From JALORV01 sp963791235 (lineage in GTDB: Bacteria > Pseudomonadota > Gammaproteobacteria > Burkholderiales > Burkholderiaceae_F), in NCBI GenBank assembly GCA_963791235.1, contig CAWBRW010000032.1:101922-165921 (forward strand): 64,000 nt of DNA, given 5' to 3'. Shown piece after piece: positions 1 to 9,376 of this stretch. Position 1 is the first letter of the stretch, and each line of letters begins with the position of its first letter. The notes beneath the pieces are model-generated. The model searched no databases and was not told where the DNA came from. It saw only the letters and a list, made by a program, of their open reading frames with translations. Both the position numbers and the translations under genes were made by a program.

Positions 1-1155
1 CAGCGGCTGCAGCAGCTGGTGGTCGGTCGCGCGCATCTCGATCTCGCCGTGCGGGGCGCTCATCTTCACGCCTTCCATCGCATAGGCGACGCGCAGGGGG
101 TCCGTCGACTTCGCCCGCTTGATGCCTTCGGCCAGCGTCATGAGGGAGGTGTAGGTCGAGACCGCGTACCACTCCTCGTTGAACCGCTTCTTGAAGTCCT
201 GCGCGACCTGCTCGTAGGGATAGCTCGGGGCGATGTTCGGATGCCAGTACGACACCTGGCGCATGCGGTTCTCGCCCGCGGCGCCAATCGCGGTCGGTGT
301 ACCCAGTACGCCAGCGTAGTAGGTGTAGAAGTTGGCGTTCAGGCCTGCGTCGCGGGCGGCGCGCACCAGCAGCGCGAGGTCCGGGCCCCAGTTGCCGGTA
401 ATGATCGTGTCCGCGTTGGCGGCGCGCATCTTCGCGATGTACGGCGAGAAGTCGCGCACCTGGCCCAGCGGGTGCAGGTCGTCGCCGACGATCTTCACGT
501 CGGGACGCTTCTTGCCGAGCAGGTCCTTGGCGACGCGCGACACCTGCTGGCCGTGCGAGTAGTTCTGGTTGATCAGGAAGACGTTCTTCACCTCCGGACG
601 ATCCTTGATGAAGGTCGTCAGGGCTTCCATCTTCATGTCGGTATTGGCGTCGAAGCGGAAGTGCCAGAAGCTGCACTTGCTGTTGGTGAGATCCGGATCG
701 ACCGCCGCGAAGTTGAGGAACACGATGGCCTGGTCCGGATTGCGCTCGTTGTGCTTCTCGATCGCATCGATCAGCGCCAGCGCCGCGCCGGATCCCTGTC
801 CCTGCACGACATAACGGATGCCCTGGTCGATGACCTGCTTGAACTGCGTCAGCGTTTCCTGGGGCGAGGCCTTGTTGTCGAACGGCACGATCTCGAACTT
901 CACGCCCGGCCCGGCCACCTGTTGCGCGTTCAGCTGTTCCGACATGAACTGGAAGTGCCGCAGCAGGTTGGTCCCGACGCCGGCAAACGGCCCGGACAGC
1001 GGGTCGACATAGGCGATCTTGACCGTCTGGGCGGCCACCGCCGGCGGCGGAGCGCCCTTCGCCGCCGGAGCGGCCTTGCCCTGCGCGAACGCCGTGCTGC
1101 CCGCGGCCGCGAAAGTGGCGGCCGCGACCCACGCAATCGCCTGACGTCGACTCAT
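1..1155 (-). CDS. Branched-chain amino acid ABC transporter substrate-binding protein, 3' end cut by window edge
   Basis: Periplasmic binding protein of the LivK type (Peripla_BP_6 fold), which would feed a Liv-like ABC importer. 385 codons are present and the C-terminus lies beyond position 1. An N-terminal signal peptide ending in an Ala-rich AFAQG stretch is followed by a low-complexity Ala/Pro/Lys linker, then VKIAYVDPLSGPFAGVG, the usual first strand and ligand loop of this family. Three ATG codons in tandem (1161, 1158, 1155) follow an AAGGAG. The third has the best spacing, so 1155 is chosen. The neighbouring acyl-CoA synthetase is on the same strand just upstream. Ligand unknown: these proteins bind amino acids, aromatic acids or other carboxylates, and nothing in view decides. 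Confidence 0.88.
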   Translation of the reverse strand, partial: MSRRQAIAWVAAATFAAAGSTAFAQGKAAPAAKGAPPPAVAAQTVKIAYVDPLSGPFAGVGTNLLRHFQFMSEQLNAQQVAGPGVKFEIVPFDNKASPQETLTQFKQVIDQGIRYVVQGQGSGAALALIDAIEKHNERNPDQAIVFLNFAAVDPDLTNSKCSFWHFRFDANTDMKMEALTTFIKDRPEVKNVFLINQNYSHGQQVSRVAKDLLGKKRPDVKIVGDDLHPLGQVRDFSPYIAKMRAANADTIITGNWGPDLALLVRAARDAGLNANFYTYYAGVLGTPTAIGAAGENRMRQVSYWHPNIAPSYPYEQVAQDFKKRFNEEWYAVSTYTSLMTLAEGIKRAKSTDPLRVAYAMEGVKMSAPHGEIEMRATDHQLLQPL

Positions 1156-1264
1156 CATCATCTCCTTGGTGCGTCCGCCACTCAACGGGGGATTCGGCGG
1201 CGAAGAATACTGGCCGCCCCCCGCCCGGTAAAGCCGCAGTGCGGTCAGGGTTTACGCGTCCCGG

Positions 1265-2908
1265 CTAGGCAGTCGGCAGCTTGTAGTCAGCGAACTGGTC
1301 GCGCAGCCTGGTCTTCAGCATCTTCCCGGTTGCGCCCAGCGGAATCGCTTCGACAAAGACTACGTCATCGGGAACCTGCCACTTGGCCACTTTGCCTTCG
1401 TAATGCGCCAGCAGTTCTTCCTTGGTCACTGCCGCGTTGGGTTTCTTCATGACGACCAGCAGCGGGCGCTCGTCCCACTTGGGGTGCCTGGCGGCGATGC
1501 AGGCCGCCATGGCGACGGCGGGATGCGACACGGCGACGTTCTCGATCTCGATCGAGCTGATCCATTCGCCGCCCGACTTGATCACGTCCTTGCTGCGATC
1601 GGTGATGTGCATGTAGCCCTCGGCATCGATGGTCGCGACGTCACCGGTGGGAAACCAGTCCACGCCAGCCGGGTCCTTCTTCAGCGGATTGCCGCTGCCG
1701 TCCTTGTAGTACTCCCGCATCACCCACGGGCCGCGCACCAGCAGGTCGCCAAACGATGTGCCGTCCCATGGCAGGTCGCCACCATCGTCCCCGACGATCT
1801 TCATGTCGACGCCATAGAGGACCCGCCCCTGCTTGTACTGGATCTTCAACCGCTCTTCGGCCGACTGGCCCAGGTGCTTCGCCTTGAACGTGCAGGCGGT
1901 GCCTAGCGGGCTCATCTCGGTCATGCCCCAGGCGTGCAGCACGTGCACTCCATATTTCTCCTGGAACAGCTTGATCATCGCCGGCGGGCAGGCTGAGCCG
2001 CCGATCACCGTGCGGTTCATCGTCGAAAAGCGCAGTCCGTTGGCTTCGGTGTAGGTCAGCAGCCCTTGCCAGACAGTGGGCACGCCGGCCGAGCAGGTCA
2101 CCTTCTCCGTCTCGAACAGTTCGTGGAGCGACTTGCCGTCGAGGTGGGGCCCGGGGAAGACGATCTTGCAGCCGACCATCGGGGCCACGTACGGCAACCC
2201 CCAGGCATTGACATGGAACATCGGCACCACCGGCAGGATGACGTCGCGCGCAGAGACGTTGAGCGCGTCCGGCAGTGCCGCGGCGAGCGTGTGCAGCACC
2301 GTCGAACGATGGCTGTACAGCACACCTTTCGGATTGCCCGTCGTCCCCGACGTGTAGCACATCGACGACGCGGTGTTCTCGTCGAACTCCGGCCACTGGT
2401 ACTGGTCCGAATGGCTGCCGAGGACGTCCTCGTAGCACTTCAGGTCCACCTTCGAGGCCGCCGGCATGTGTTCACGGTCGGTCATCGCCACCCAGTGCTG
2501 CACGGTCTTGCAGTGAGGCGCGATTGCCTCGATCAGCGGCAGGAACGTCAGGTCGAAGAACAGCGCGCGGTCCTCGGCGTGGTTGACGATCCACGCGATC
2601 TGTTCCGGATGCAGGCGCGGGTTGATCGTGTGCAGCACGGCACCCGATCCGGATACCGCGAAGTACAGCTCCATGTGCCGGTAGCCGTTCCACGCCAGCG
2701 TCGCCACGCGATCAGTCGCCCGCAACGCCAGGCCGTCGAGCGCGTTGGCGAGCTGGCGCGAGCGGCGATGCAGCTCGCGGTACGTGGTGCGATGGATGTC
2801 GCCCTCGACGCGGCGCGAGACGATTTCCACATCACCATGATGGCGGTCCGCGTGCGTGATCAGCGACGAGATCAGCAACGGCGTGCGCATCATCAGGCCC
2901 TGCAGCAT
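1265..2908 (-). CDS. AMP-dependent acyl-CoA synthetase (fatty-acyl/methylthiopropionyl-CoA ligase type)
   Basis: 547-residue member of the ANL adenylating enzyme superfamily, activating a carboxylic acid to its CoA thioester through an acyl-AMP. The phosphate-binding loop YTSGTTGNPKG is at residues 185-195. Further on come the HAWGMTE adenine-site motif, the GEWISS hinge region and the conserved C-terminal lysine context (PLGATGKMLKT). Full length for the family. Start chosen at 2908 because AAGGAG sits 6 bases upstream. It reads away from selO, so 2909-3081 should hold divergent promoters. It lies upstream of, and on the same strand as, a branched-chain-type binding protein, hinting at uptake and activation of a small carboxylate, but substrate length cannot be read from sequence. 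Confidence 0.93.
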   Translation of the reverse strand: MLQGLMMRTPLLISSLITHADRHHGDVEIVSRRVEGDIHRTTYRELHRRSRQLANALDGLALRATDRVATLAWNGYRHMELYFAVSGSGAVLHTINPRLHPEQIAWIVNHAEDRALFFDLTFLPLIEAIAPHCKTVQHWVAMTDREHMPAASKVDLKCYEDVLGSHSDQYQWPEFDENTASSMCYTSGTTGNPKGVLYSHRSTVLHTLAAALPDALNVSARDVILPVVPMFHVNAWGLPYVAPMVGCKIVFPGPHLDGKSLHELFETEKVTCSAGVPTVWQGLLTYTEANGLRFSTMNRTVIGGSACPPAMIKLFQEKYGVHVLHAWGMTEMSPLGTACTFKAKHLGQSAEERLKIQYKQGRVLYGVDMKIVGDDGGDLPWDGTSFGDLLVRGPWVMREYYKDGSGNPLKKDPAGVDWFPTGDVATIDAEGYMHITDRSKDVIKSGGEWISSIEIENVAVSHPAVAMAACIAARHPKWDERPLLVVMKKPNAAVTKEELLAHYEGKVAKWQVPDDVVFVEAIPLGATGKMLKTRLRDQFADYKLPTA

Positions 2909-3081
2909 GGTGTATCTCCTTCCCTTCGTTCACTTCGGATGGGCGCAGCAGCTTGATTCGACTTGGGATCGACCGCGGCAGCCCCACATGCTCAAGAGTT
3001 GCCCGGGCCGAGTCAAGTCGCGGCCCGTGGACCGAGAGGGCCGGCAACCTTGCCCCGTAGAATCCGAACCCGGAGAACCCA

Positions 3082-4626
3082 TTGGACGCCCGCGTACTTT
3101 CGCCCACCGCTGCCGCGCCTGCCATTGCCAGCGCGACGCGCGCGGTCGATTCCGGACTGGTTTTCGACAACCGCTATGCCCGCCTGCCCGGTGTCTTCTA
3201 CACGCGCGTCGCACCGACCCCGCTGCCCGACCCCTACCTGGTCGCGAAATCGGACGCCGCTGCAGCTCGCCTGGGTCTGGCGCCGGGGCGTTTCGACGAT
3301 CCCGACTTCATCGCCGCGCTGACCGGGAGCACGCCGCTTGCCGGAGCCGATCCGCTCGCGGCCGTGTACTCCGGGCATCAATTCGGCGTCTACGTCCCAC
3401 GCCTCGGCGATGGCCGCGCGCTGCTGCTCGGCGAGATCGTCGGCCCGGACGGCGAGCACTGGGAGATGCAGCTCAAGGGCGCGGGCAAGACTCCGTACTC
3501 GCGCATGGGCGACGGCCGCGCGGTGCTGCGCTCGTCGATCCGCGAATTCCTTGCCTCCGAGGCGATGCACGGCCTCGGCATCCCGACGACGCGGGCACTG
3601 GCGGTGACCGGCTCCGACTATCCGGTGATACGCGAGACGGTCGAGACCGCGGCGGTGGTGACGCGGCTCGCGCCGACCTTCGTGCGCTTCGGATCGTTCG
3701 AGTACTTCTACTGGACCGAGCAGCACGATGCGCTGAGGCAGCTTGCGGATTTCATCATCGACCGCTTCTACCCCGAGGCACGCGCAACGGCGCAGCCTTA
3801 CCTGGCGTTCCTCGAGCAGGTCGCGCGCCGCACCGCGCGCCTCGTGGCTCAATGGCAGGGCGTCGGTTTCTGCCACGGCGTGCTCAATACCGACAACATG
3901 TCGATCCTCGGACTGACGATCGACTACGGCCCCTACGGTTTCATCGACGCCTTCGACGCCGGACACGTCTGCAACCACAGCGACGAGCACGGCCGCTATG
4001 CGTTCAACATGCAGCCGCAGATCGGCCACTGGAACCTCTACGCGCTGGGCCAGGCCCTGGTACCGCTGACCGATGACGTCGACGCCACCAAGGCGGCGAT
4101 CGACACCTACCTCGACGAGTACTCGCAGGCGATCGACGAGGTCTACCACGCCAAGCTCGGCCTCACGACGATGCAGCCGGAGGACGAGGCGCTGATCAAC
4201 GGCCTCATTGAATTGCTGAACGCCAACCACACCGACTGGACGCTGTTCTGGCGGCGGCTCGCGACACTGCGGACCGACGCGACGGCCCCGGCCCACGACA
4301 CCGCAGTGCGCGACCTCGTCGTCGACCGCGCGGCCTTCGATGCCTGGGCGGCGTCCTATCGCGCCCGTCTTGTCCAGGAGGCCAGCGTGGACGCCGAACG
4401 CACCGCGCGCATGAACCGCGTGAACCCGAAGTACGTCCTGCGCAACCACCTTGCAGAGACCGCTATCCGCAGGGCGCGCGGCGAAGAGGGTCCGCGCGAC
4501 TTCAGCGAGATCGCGCGCCTGCTGGCGATCCTCTCGCGCCCGTTTGACGAGCAGCCCGAGCACGAGGCGTACGCCGGCGCGCCACCGGAGTGGGCGCAGT
4601 CGCTGCACCTGTCGTGTTCATCCTGA
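3082..4626 (+). CDS. selO: Protein adenylyltransferase SelO (YdiU/UPF0061)
   Basis: 514-residue pseudokinase-fold enzyme that transfers AMP to Ser/Thr/Tyr of proteins, linked in other bacteria to oxidative stress responses. Family hallmarks are present: YSGHQFG near residue 95, the QLKGAGKTPYSR glycine-rich region, and a CHGVLNTDNM segment of the catalytic loop type. The protein ends in SCSS. The penultimate cysteine region corresponds to the selenocysteine position of vertebrate SelO, here an ordinary Cys codon. The frame has a TTG start at 3082 preceded by GGAGA. No in-frame ATG fits the conserved N-terminus. msrB, another redox-repair gene, follows after 7 bases, suggesting cotranscription. 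Confidence 0.95.
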   Translation: MDARVLSPTAAAPAIASATRAVDSGLVFDNRYARLPGVFYTRVAPTPLPDPYLVAKSDAAAARLGLAPGRFDDPDFIAALTGSTPLAGADPLAAVYSGHQFGVYVPRLGDGRALLLGEIVGPDGEHWEMQLKGAGKTPYSRMGDGRAVLRSSIREFLASEAMHGLGIPTTRALAVTGSDYPVIRETVETAAVVTRLAPTFVRFGSFEYFYWTEQHDALRQLADFIIDRFYPEARATAQPYLAFLEQVARRTARLVAQWQGVGFCHGVLNTDNMSILGLTIDYGPYGFIDAFDAGHVCNHSDEHGRYAFNMQPQIGHWNLYALGQALVPLTDDVDATKAAIDTYLDEYSQAIDEVYHAKLGLTTMQPEDEALINGLIELLNANHTDWTLFWRRLATLRTDATAPAHDTAVRDLVVDRAAFDAWAASYRARLVQEASVDAERTARMNRVNPKYVLRNHLAETAIRRARGEEGPRDFSEIARLLAILSRPFDEQPEHEAYAGAPPEWAQSLHLSCSS

Positions 4627-4633
4627 GGCGCGC

Positions 4634-5044
4634 ATGAAGAAAGTCACGAAGACCGACGCTGAATGGCGTGCGCAGCTGGCGCCGATGGAGTACGCAGTGA
4701 CGCGCGAGAAAGCCACGGAACGCGCGTTCTCAGGGCGCTACTGGGACCATCACGAGCACGGCATCTACCGCTGTGTGGCCTGCGGCACGCCGCTCTTCGC
4801 GTCGGATACGAAGTTCGACTCCGGCTGCGGCTGGCCGAGCTACTTCCGCGCGCTGGATCCGGCGAACGTGCGCGAGGAGCGCGACATGACTCATGGAATG
4901 ACCCGCACCGAGATCCTCTGCAACGTCTGCGACTCGCATCTCGGCCACGTGTTTCCGGACGGGCCGCCGCCCACCGGGCTGCGCTACTGCATCAATTCAG
5001 CCGCACTGACGTTCGAGCCGGCCAAGGGACCCGGCACCCCATGA
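4634..5044 (+). CDS. msrB: Peptide-methionine (R)-S-oxide reductase MsrB
   Basis: 136-residue zinc-containing MsrB that reduces methionine-R-sulfoxide in proteins. Two CxxC zinc pairs are visible (CVAC and CNVC), along with the GWPSY substrate motif and the catalytic cysteine in RYCINSAAL. The ATG at 4634 matches the family N-terminus; the longer upstream open frame is overlap with selO. Its stop overlaps the start of yciB (ATGA at 5041-5044), so translation is coupled. Together with selO this forms a small oxidative-damage unit leading into yciB-bolA-ppiC. Confidence 0.97.
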   Translation: MKKVTKTDAEWRAQLAPMEYAVTREKATERAFSGRYWDHHEHGIYRCVACGTPLFASDTKFDSGCGWPSYFRALDPANVREERDMTHGMTRTEILCNVCDSHLGHVFPDGPPPTGLRYCINSAALTFEPAKGPGTP

Positions 5045-5670
5045 TGAAGCTGCTGTTCGACCTGCTCCCGGTCATCCTCTTCTTTGCCACCTACAAGGTG
5101 GCGGGAGCGTATCCGCAGCAGTCGCTCGCGCTGGCCGGCAGCACGCTCGGCTGGATGGTCGGCGACGGCACCGTTCCGTCTGACCAGGCGCCCATCCTGC
5201 TCGCCACTGCCGTGGCGATCATCGCTTCGCTGCTGCAGGTCGGCTCGCTGCTGGCGCGCGGCCGCAAGGTCGATCCGATGCTCTGGGTCAGCCTCGCCGT
5301 GATCGTGGTCTTCGGTGGCGCGACGATCTGGTTCCACGACGAGACCTTCATCAAGTGGAAACCCAGCATCCTGTACTGGCTGTTTGGGGGTGCGTTGCTG
5401 GCCGGTCAGGTCTTCTGGAAGAGGAACCTGCTGCAGTCGCTGCTCGGTACCCAGCTTGACGTGCCGGCGCTGGTGTGGGGACGGCTGCTGTGGTCGTGGA
5501 TCGCCTTCTTCCTGACCTTGGGATTCGTCAATCTCGCCGTCGCCTATTCGGTGCCGACCGACACCTGGGTCAGCTTCAAGCTGTTCGGCCTGTTTGGACT
5601 GACGCTGGTGTTCACGCTCGGCATCGGCGTTTACCTGGCGCGTCACATGAAGGAGGCGCCGGATGCCTGA
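5041..5670 (+). CDS. yciB: Inner-membrane septation protein A (YciB/IspZ family)
   Basis: 209-residue polytopic membrane protein of the YciB/IspZ family, implicated in cell envelope synthesis and septation. The family start LLFDLLPVILFF is at the N-terminus, followed by about five to six hydrophobic segments and the conserved WKPSILYW and KRNLLQ motifs. Two adjacent ATGs (5041, 5044) are possible. 5041 gives a four-base overlap with the msrB stop. The next gene, a BolA homologue, overlaps this one by 8 bases with AGGAGG inside the yciB end. The gene is intact. Confidence 0.95.
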   Translation: MMKLLFDLLPVILFFATYKVAGAYPQQSLALAGSTLGWMVGDGTVPSDQAPILLATAVAIIASLLQVGSLLARGRKVDPMLWVSLAVIVVFGGATIWFHDETFIKWKPSILYWLFGGALLAGQVFWKRNLLQSLLGTQLDVPALVWGRLLWSWIAFFLTLGFVNLAVAYSVPTDTWVSFKLFGLFGLTLVFTLGIGVYLARHMKEAPDA

Positions 5671-5974
5671 GGCGACCGTCGCGGAGATGAAGCGCCGGCT
5701 GGCGACGCTGGATCCGCTCGAACTCGCCATCGAGGACGAGAGCGCCCTGCACGCCGGGCACGCTGGCGCGGCGAGCGGCGGCGGGCACTACCGGATGATC
5801 CTCGTCAGTGCCGCATTCGCGGGTCAGCCGCGCGTGACCCGTCATCGCCTTGTGTATGATGCCTTGGCCGAACTGATGCACCGCGAGATCCATGCCCTCG
5901 CGATGACGTTACTGGCGCCCGGCGAGACCCGACCCGGCTCGGCGCCTTCACTTTCCCACCCTTCCGGACATTGA
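5663..5974 (+). CDS. BolA family protein
   Basis: 103-residue BolA/IbaG-like protein. BolA proteins partner monothiol glutaredoxins in iron-sulfur trafficking or act in morphology and stress control. The signature HRLVYDALAELMHREIHAL corresponds to the conserved HRLVYxxL...IHAL helix. An invariant histidine is present. The start at 5663 is fixed by a perfect AGGAGG at 5651-5656, inside the end of yciB. A short Pro/Ser/His tail after the domain is not conserved in the family. Immediately downstream is the PpiC-type isomerase, so all four genes msrB-yciB-bolA-ppiC are likely one transcript. Confidence 0.93.
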   Translation: MPEATVAEMKRRLATLDPLELAIEDESALHAGHAGAASGGGHYRMILVSAAFAGQPRVTRHRLVYDALAELMHREIHALAMTLLAPGETRPGSAPSLSHPSGH

Positions 5975-5979
5975 TCTTC

Positions 5980-6747
5980 ATGCAACGCACCGCCCTGTTC
6001 GCGGCCCTGGTCCTTGCCAGCGGGCTCGCACTTGCCCAGAACGTCGCCGTCGTCAACAACAAGCCCATCCCGAAGGCGCGCGAGGATGCCTGGGTCAAGG
6101 AGCTCACCAAGCAGGGCCAGAAGGACACGCCCGAGCTGCGCAAGATGGTGAAGGAGCGCCTGATCCAGAACGAGGTGTTGCTGCAGGAAGCGAACAAGCG
6201 CGGCATTCCGGAGCAGGCCGACGTCAAGTTCATGCTCGACATCCAGCGCCAGAACACACTGATCCAGGCCCTGCTGCGCGACGAGATGACCAAGCACCCG
6301 GTGACCGACGCCGAAGTGCAGGCCGAGTACGACAAGCAGAAGTCGATGGTGGGCAGCAAGGAGTACCGCGCGCGCCACATCCTCGTCGAGAACCAGGCCG
6401 AGGCCACCGCGATCGTCGACCAGCTGAAAAAGGGTGCCAAGTTCGAGGAGCTGGCCAAGAAGTCGAAGGACACCGGGTCCGCGGCCAATGGCGGCGACCT
6501 GGACTGGGCCGCTCCCGACGCCTACGTCAAGCCGTTTTCCGACGCCCTGCAGAAGCTGAAGAAGGGCGAGATGACCGAGACGCCAGTGCAGACGCAGTTC
6601 GGCTGGCACGTGATTCGCCTCGACGACGTGCGAGACACGCAGTTCCCGCCGCTCGAGCAGGTGGCGCCGCAGATCCGCGAGTCAATGCAGCAGCAGAAGG
6701 CGCAGGCCTTCGTCCAGAACCTGACGAAGAACGCCAAGGTGCAGTAA
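5980..6747 (+). CDS. Periplasmic PpiC-type peptidyl-prolyl cis-trans isomerase (parvulin)
   Basis: 255-residue exported parvulin, a SurA/PrsA-like folding factor for periplasmic or outer-membrane proteins. A signal peptide (MQRTALFAALVLASGLALA) leads into a helical SurA_N-type region, then a single rotamase domain beginning at YRARHILV and ending in QFGWHVIRLDDV. A Lys-rich composition is typical. ATG at 5980 is preferred over an upstream in-frame TTG at 5971 that overlaps the bolA stop and would put non-signal residues first. Last gene of the operon: an intrinsic terminator follows 33 bases after the stop. Confidence 0.93.
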   Translation: MQRTALFAALVLASGLALAQNVAVVNNKPIPKAREDAWVKELTKQGQKDTPELRKMVKERLIQNEVLLQEANKRGIPEQADVKFMLDIQRQNTLIQALLRDEMTKHPVTDAEVQAEYDKQKSMVGSKEYRARHILVENQAEATAIVDQLKKGAKFEELAKKSKDTGSAANGGDLDWAAPDAYVKPFSDALQKLKKGEMTETPVQTQFGWHVIRLDDVRDTQFPPLEQVAPQIRESMQQQKAQAFVQNLTKNAKVQ

Positions 6748-6779
6748 CGCCTGACGCGCCAGCAGGTGCGCTGGGGTGC

Positions 6780-6809
6780 AAAAAAAGGGGGCGACTTGTC
6801 GCCCCCTTT
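6780..6809. terminator. Bidirectional intrinsic terminator between ppiC and cupin gene
   Basis: An 8-bp G/C stem (6787-6794 pairing with 6799-6806) closes a CTTG tetraloop and is flanked by an A run at 6780-6786 and TTT after it. This is suitable for terminating both convergent genes. Confidence 0.85.
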
Positions 6810-6852
6810 CTTCTTCCTGTCGCGGCCAGTGTGCCGCCGTCGCGCAACCGAA

Positions 6853-7251
6853 TCACAGGTCGTTCACGGTCACATGCTGAGCGGGCATGATGATCTCCAG
6901 CAGTTCGCAATCCTCGGACCATCCGAGTACGGTGTGACGGATTCCGGGAGGCTGGATCCAGCACGAGCCGGCCCGCATCACGTGCACTCCCTCGCCTTCG
7001 AATTCGTTCTTGAACCAGCCCTTGAGGACGTACACCATCTGAAAGTCGACATTGTGATGGTGGCGTTGGCTCAAGTCCTCACTGAAGGGCGCAGTCATCC
7101 GGATCACGTGGGCCGTCGCCAGACCGTTGGTTGCCGCGGCGATGCCCAGGTCGCGGTAGGACGAGTAGCCGCGCAGCCCGCCGGTCTTGAAGTCCTCTTC
7201 CCTGAAGTGGCTGACCGTGAACCGCTGGGCGGGGCCTGTCGTTTCCGTCAT
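6853..7251 (-). CDS. Cupin-domain protein
   Basis: 132-residue single-domain cupin. Metal-binding motif 1 is recognisable as QRHHHNVDFQMVYVLKG and motif 2 as PPGIRHTVLG, so a small-molecule binding or dioxygenase/isomerase-like role is possible, but no substrate can be assigned. The start at 7251 is chosen because GGAG lies 7 bases upstream and the sequence before it is unrelated to cupins. It is convergent with ppiC through a shared terminator and monocistronic. Similar proteins are often annotated only as cupin domain-containing. Confidence 0.85.
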   Translation of the reverse strand: MTETTGPAQRFTVSHFREEDFKTGGLRGYSSYRDLGIAAATNGLATAHVIRMTAPFSEDLSQRHHHNVDFQMVYVLKGWFKNEFEGEGVHVMRAGSCWIQPPGIRHTVLGWSEDCELLEIIMPAQHVTVNDL

Positions 7252-7524
7252 CGTGCTCTCCAGCTCGGATGGAACTGGAATGGGACTCGCCTTTGCGGAA
7301 AACCACAAGTCGCACATGACCCGGACGACATGGCGTCCGGGAGATCGGAATCGCGATTGCGCGCCAGGACATCATTCGCGACACCGCCCCTGGCAATCGC
7401 GGAGTCGAGACGGTGGCGCGCGCGTGGCCTCGGACCCCCGATTGGGTGATGGCGCAGCGTTCAATCCGGGGCGCACCATGCAGCGGACGGCGCCTGCACA
7501 TCACACTTCGCGCGGGCCACCTGC

Positions 7525-8331
7525 ATGGAAATGAAGATCGTGGAAGACGATGGGTGGGACTCCGGGGCCGCGTACGAACAGTACGTCGGGCGCTGGAGTC
7601 GCCAGGTCGCTGTCAAATTCCTTGATTCGCTGGATGTGCTGCGCGGTCTTGCATGGGCCGATGTTGGATGTGGAACGGGAGCGCTGACCGCTGCGATCCT
7701 GGCACGCAGCCAGCCCATGTCCATCCACGCGCTCGATGCGTCCCAACCCTTCATCGACCGCGCGCGCGAGCTCATCGACGATGCGCGGGTCCGCTTCGAA
7801 TGCGGCAATGCCGTCCAGCTACCTTGGGACGTCGGTCGGTTCGACGCATGCGTCTCCGGGCTCGTTCTCAATTTCGTCCCAGACCCCGCAGCCATGGTGC
7901 GAGAGATGGCGCGCGTCACTCGACGCGGCGGAGCGGTGGCGCTTTATGTCTGGGACTACGCCGACGGCATGGAGATGCTGCGCGTGTTTTGGGATGCGGC
8001 CACCGCCGAGGATGCGTCAGCCGCCGCACTGGACGAAGCCGGTCGCTTCCCGATTTGTCAGCCCGAGCCTCTTCGCGGACTCTTCACCTCTGCCGGGCTG
8101 CAGTCGGTTGAAGTGGAGGCCATCGAAATCCCGACGGTCTTTCCGACCTTCGATGATTACTGGAGGCCGTTCCTCGGCAGGACCGGCCCTGCCCCCGCCT
8201 ATCTTGCGTCGCTGGAAGACGACACGGTTGAGCGCATCAAGCGGCGGCTGCACGCCCGATTGACGGCCAAGGCGGGCGAACCGGTGGCATTGACTGCCCG
8301 GGCCTGGGCCGTCCGCGGCAGGGTTCGCTGA
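7525..8331 (+). CDS. Class I SAM-dependent methyltransferase
   Basis: 268-residue methyltransferase of the UbiE/Methyltransf_11 kind. SAM-binding motif I is ADVGCGTGALT near residue 45. The acidic end of strand 2 is IHALDASQPF and motif IV is in FDACVSGLVLNFVPD. The substrate is unknown. The C-terminal half has the FPTFDDYWRPFLG segment common in small-molecule methyltransferases of this group. It stands alone between a cupin gene and a convergent LysR gene. ATG at 7525 is accepted although no strong ribosome site is visible. Confidence 0.88.
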   Translation: MEMKIVEDDGWDSGAAYEQYVGRWSRQVAVKFLDSLDVLRGLAWADVGCGTGALTAAILARSQPMSIHALDASQPFIDRARELIDDARVRFECGNAVQLPWDVGRFDACVSGLVLNFVPDPAAMVREMARVTRRGGAVALYVWDYADGMEMLRVFWDAATAEDASAAALDEAGRFPICQPEPLRGLFTSAGLQSVEVEAIEIPTVFPTFDDYWRPFLGRTGPAPAYLASLEDDTVERIKRRLHARLTAKAGEPVALTARAWAVRGRVR

Positions 8332-8382
8332 CCCGCCAAGGCGCGGCCGCACCTCGCAGTTCGACCTGCTCCGGCTGACCTG

Positions 8383-9333
8383 TCAGGTTTTCCTGGCGGG
8401 TCGCTTTCCCGCCAGACGTGGGACTGACGCCGCGCGCGGCGGCTTGCCTGTCATCTTCCACGGCGAGGCCGCGAACTTCTCGACCAGGAACTGGATCACC
8501 GCGTCCAGCTTGGGCGGACGACGACGTCCGGCGGTGTACACCGCGTTCAGCGGCAACGGTTCGGGCTGATGCGCATCGACCAGCAACGGTACCAGCCGGC
8601 CATCGCGGATCGCCGGTCCGACGATCAGGTCCGACAGTCGAATGATGCCGAGGCCCTGCAGCGCGAGCTCGTACAGCGTCTCGGCGTTGTTGACCGTGAT
8701 GTTGCCTCTTACGGGAATCAGGCGCAGGCCGTCGGCGCCGCGAAACGGCCATTCACTCTGCCCGGGGACGCCTGTCACTGTCAGACAGTTGTGGAGGGCG
8801 AGATCCTCAGGCTTGCGAGGCACGCCGTGTTGCGCAAGGTAGGCGGGCGCAGCCGTGATGACGCGCTCGAGTTCGCCGACGCGGCGCGCGGCAAGGTTCG
8901 CCTCGCCCAGCGGGCCTACCCGGATCGCGACGTCGATCCCGGCCTCGACGAGATCGACTTCGTACTCACTGATGACGAGGTCCAGCGAGATATCCGGGTA
9001 CCTGCTGGTGAAGTCCGGCAGTGCCGGCACCACCGCATACGTGGCGAACGCGGTGCCGACCCGCATTCTTACGCGCCCGCGCGGCTGGCGCGCAAAGCGC
9101 ATTACGTCCGACTCCAGGTCGGCGATCTCGCCGACGATCCGCTGTACGCGCTCGAAGTAGATCTCGCCCTCGGCGGTCAGCGTCAGCTTGCGGGTCGATC
9201 GTTGCAGGAGCCGCACGCCGAGCCGCGACTCGAGCCGCGTCACCAGCTTCGATACGGCGGACGGCGTGACTCCCAGGTCGTGCGCCGCGCGCGTGAAGCC
9301 GTTGCACTCCACCGCGCGCACGAAGGCCAGCAT
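8383..9333 (-). CDS. LysR-family transcriptional regulator
   Basis: 316-residue LTTR with an N-terminal winged helix-turn-helix (MLAFVRAVECNGFTRAAHDL, then a recognition helix PSAVSKLVTRLE) and a C-terminal periplasmic-binding-like effector domain. The CrgA/AphB-like subgroup is suggested by FARQPRGRVRMRVG. The first ATG at 9333 lacks a good ribosome site and a few residues may be missing from the N-terminus, since many relatives begin 6-8 residues earlier and no other standard start is open. A T-N11-A palindrome lies 44 bases upstream, and a small divergent gene at 9477 is the obvious candidate target. Confidence 0.92.
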   Translation of the reverse strand: MLAFVRAVECNGFTRAAHDLGVTPSAVSKLVTRLESRLGVRLLQRSTRKLTLTAEGEIYFERVQRIVGEIADLESDVMRFARQPRGRVRMRVGTAFATYAVVPALPDFTSRYPDISLDLVISEYEVDLVEAGIDVAIRVGPLGEANLAARRVGELERVITAAPAYLAQHGVPRKPEDLALHNCLTVTGVPGQSEWPFRGADGLRLIPVRGNITVNNAETLYELALQGLGIIRLSDLIVGPAIRDGRLVPLLVDAHQPEPLPLNAVYTAGRRRPPKLDAVIQFLVEKFAASPWKMTGKPPRAASVPRLAGKRPARKT

Positions 9334-9376
9334 TGCGATTCCGGATTCCGTCTTTGTCTCCAGTCAGGATCAATTA

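Noticed and set aside
19..1452. 477-codon plus-strand frame at the left edge
   Set aside because: It lies opposite the binding-protein gene, which has a signal peptide, ribosome site and family motifs.
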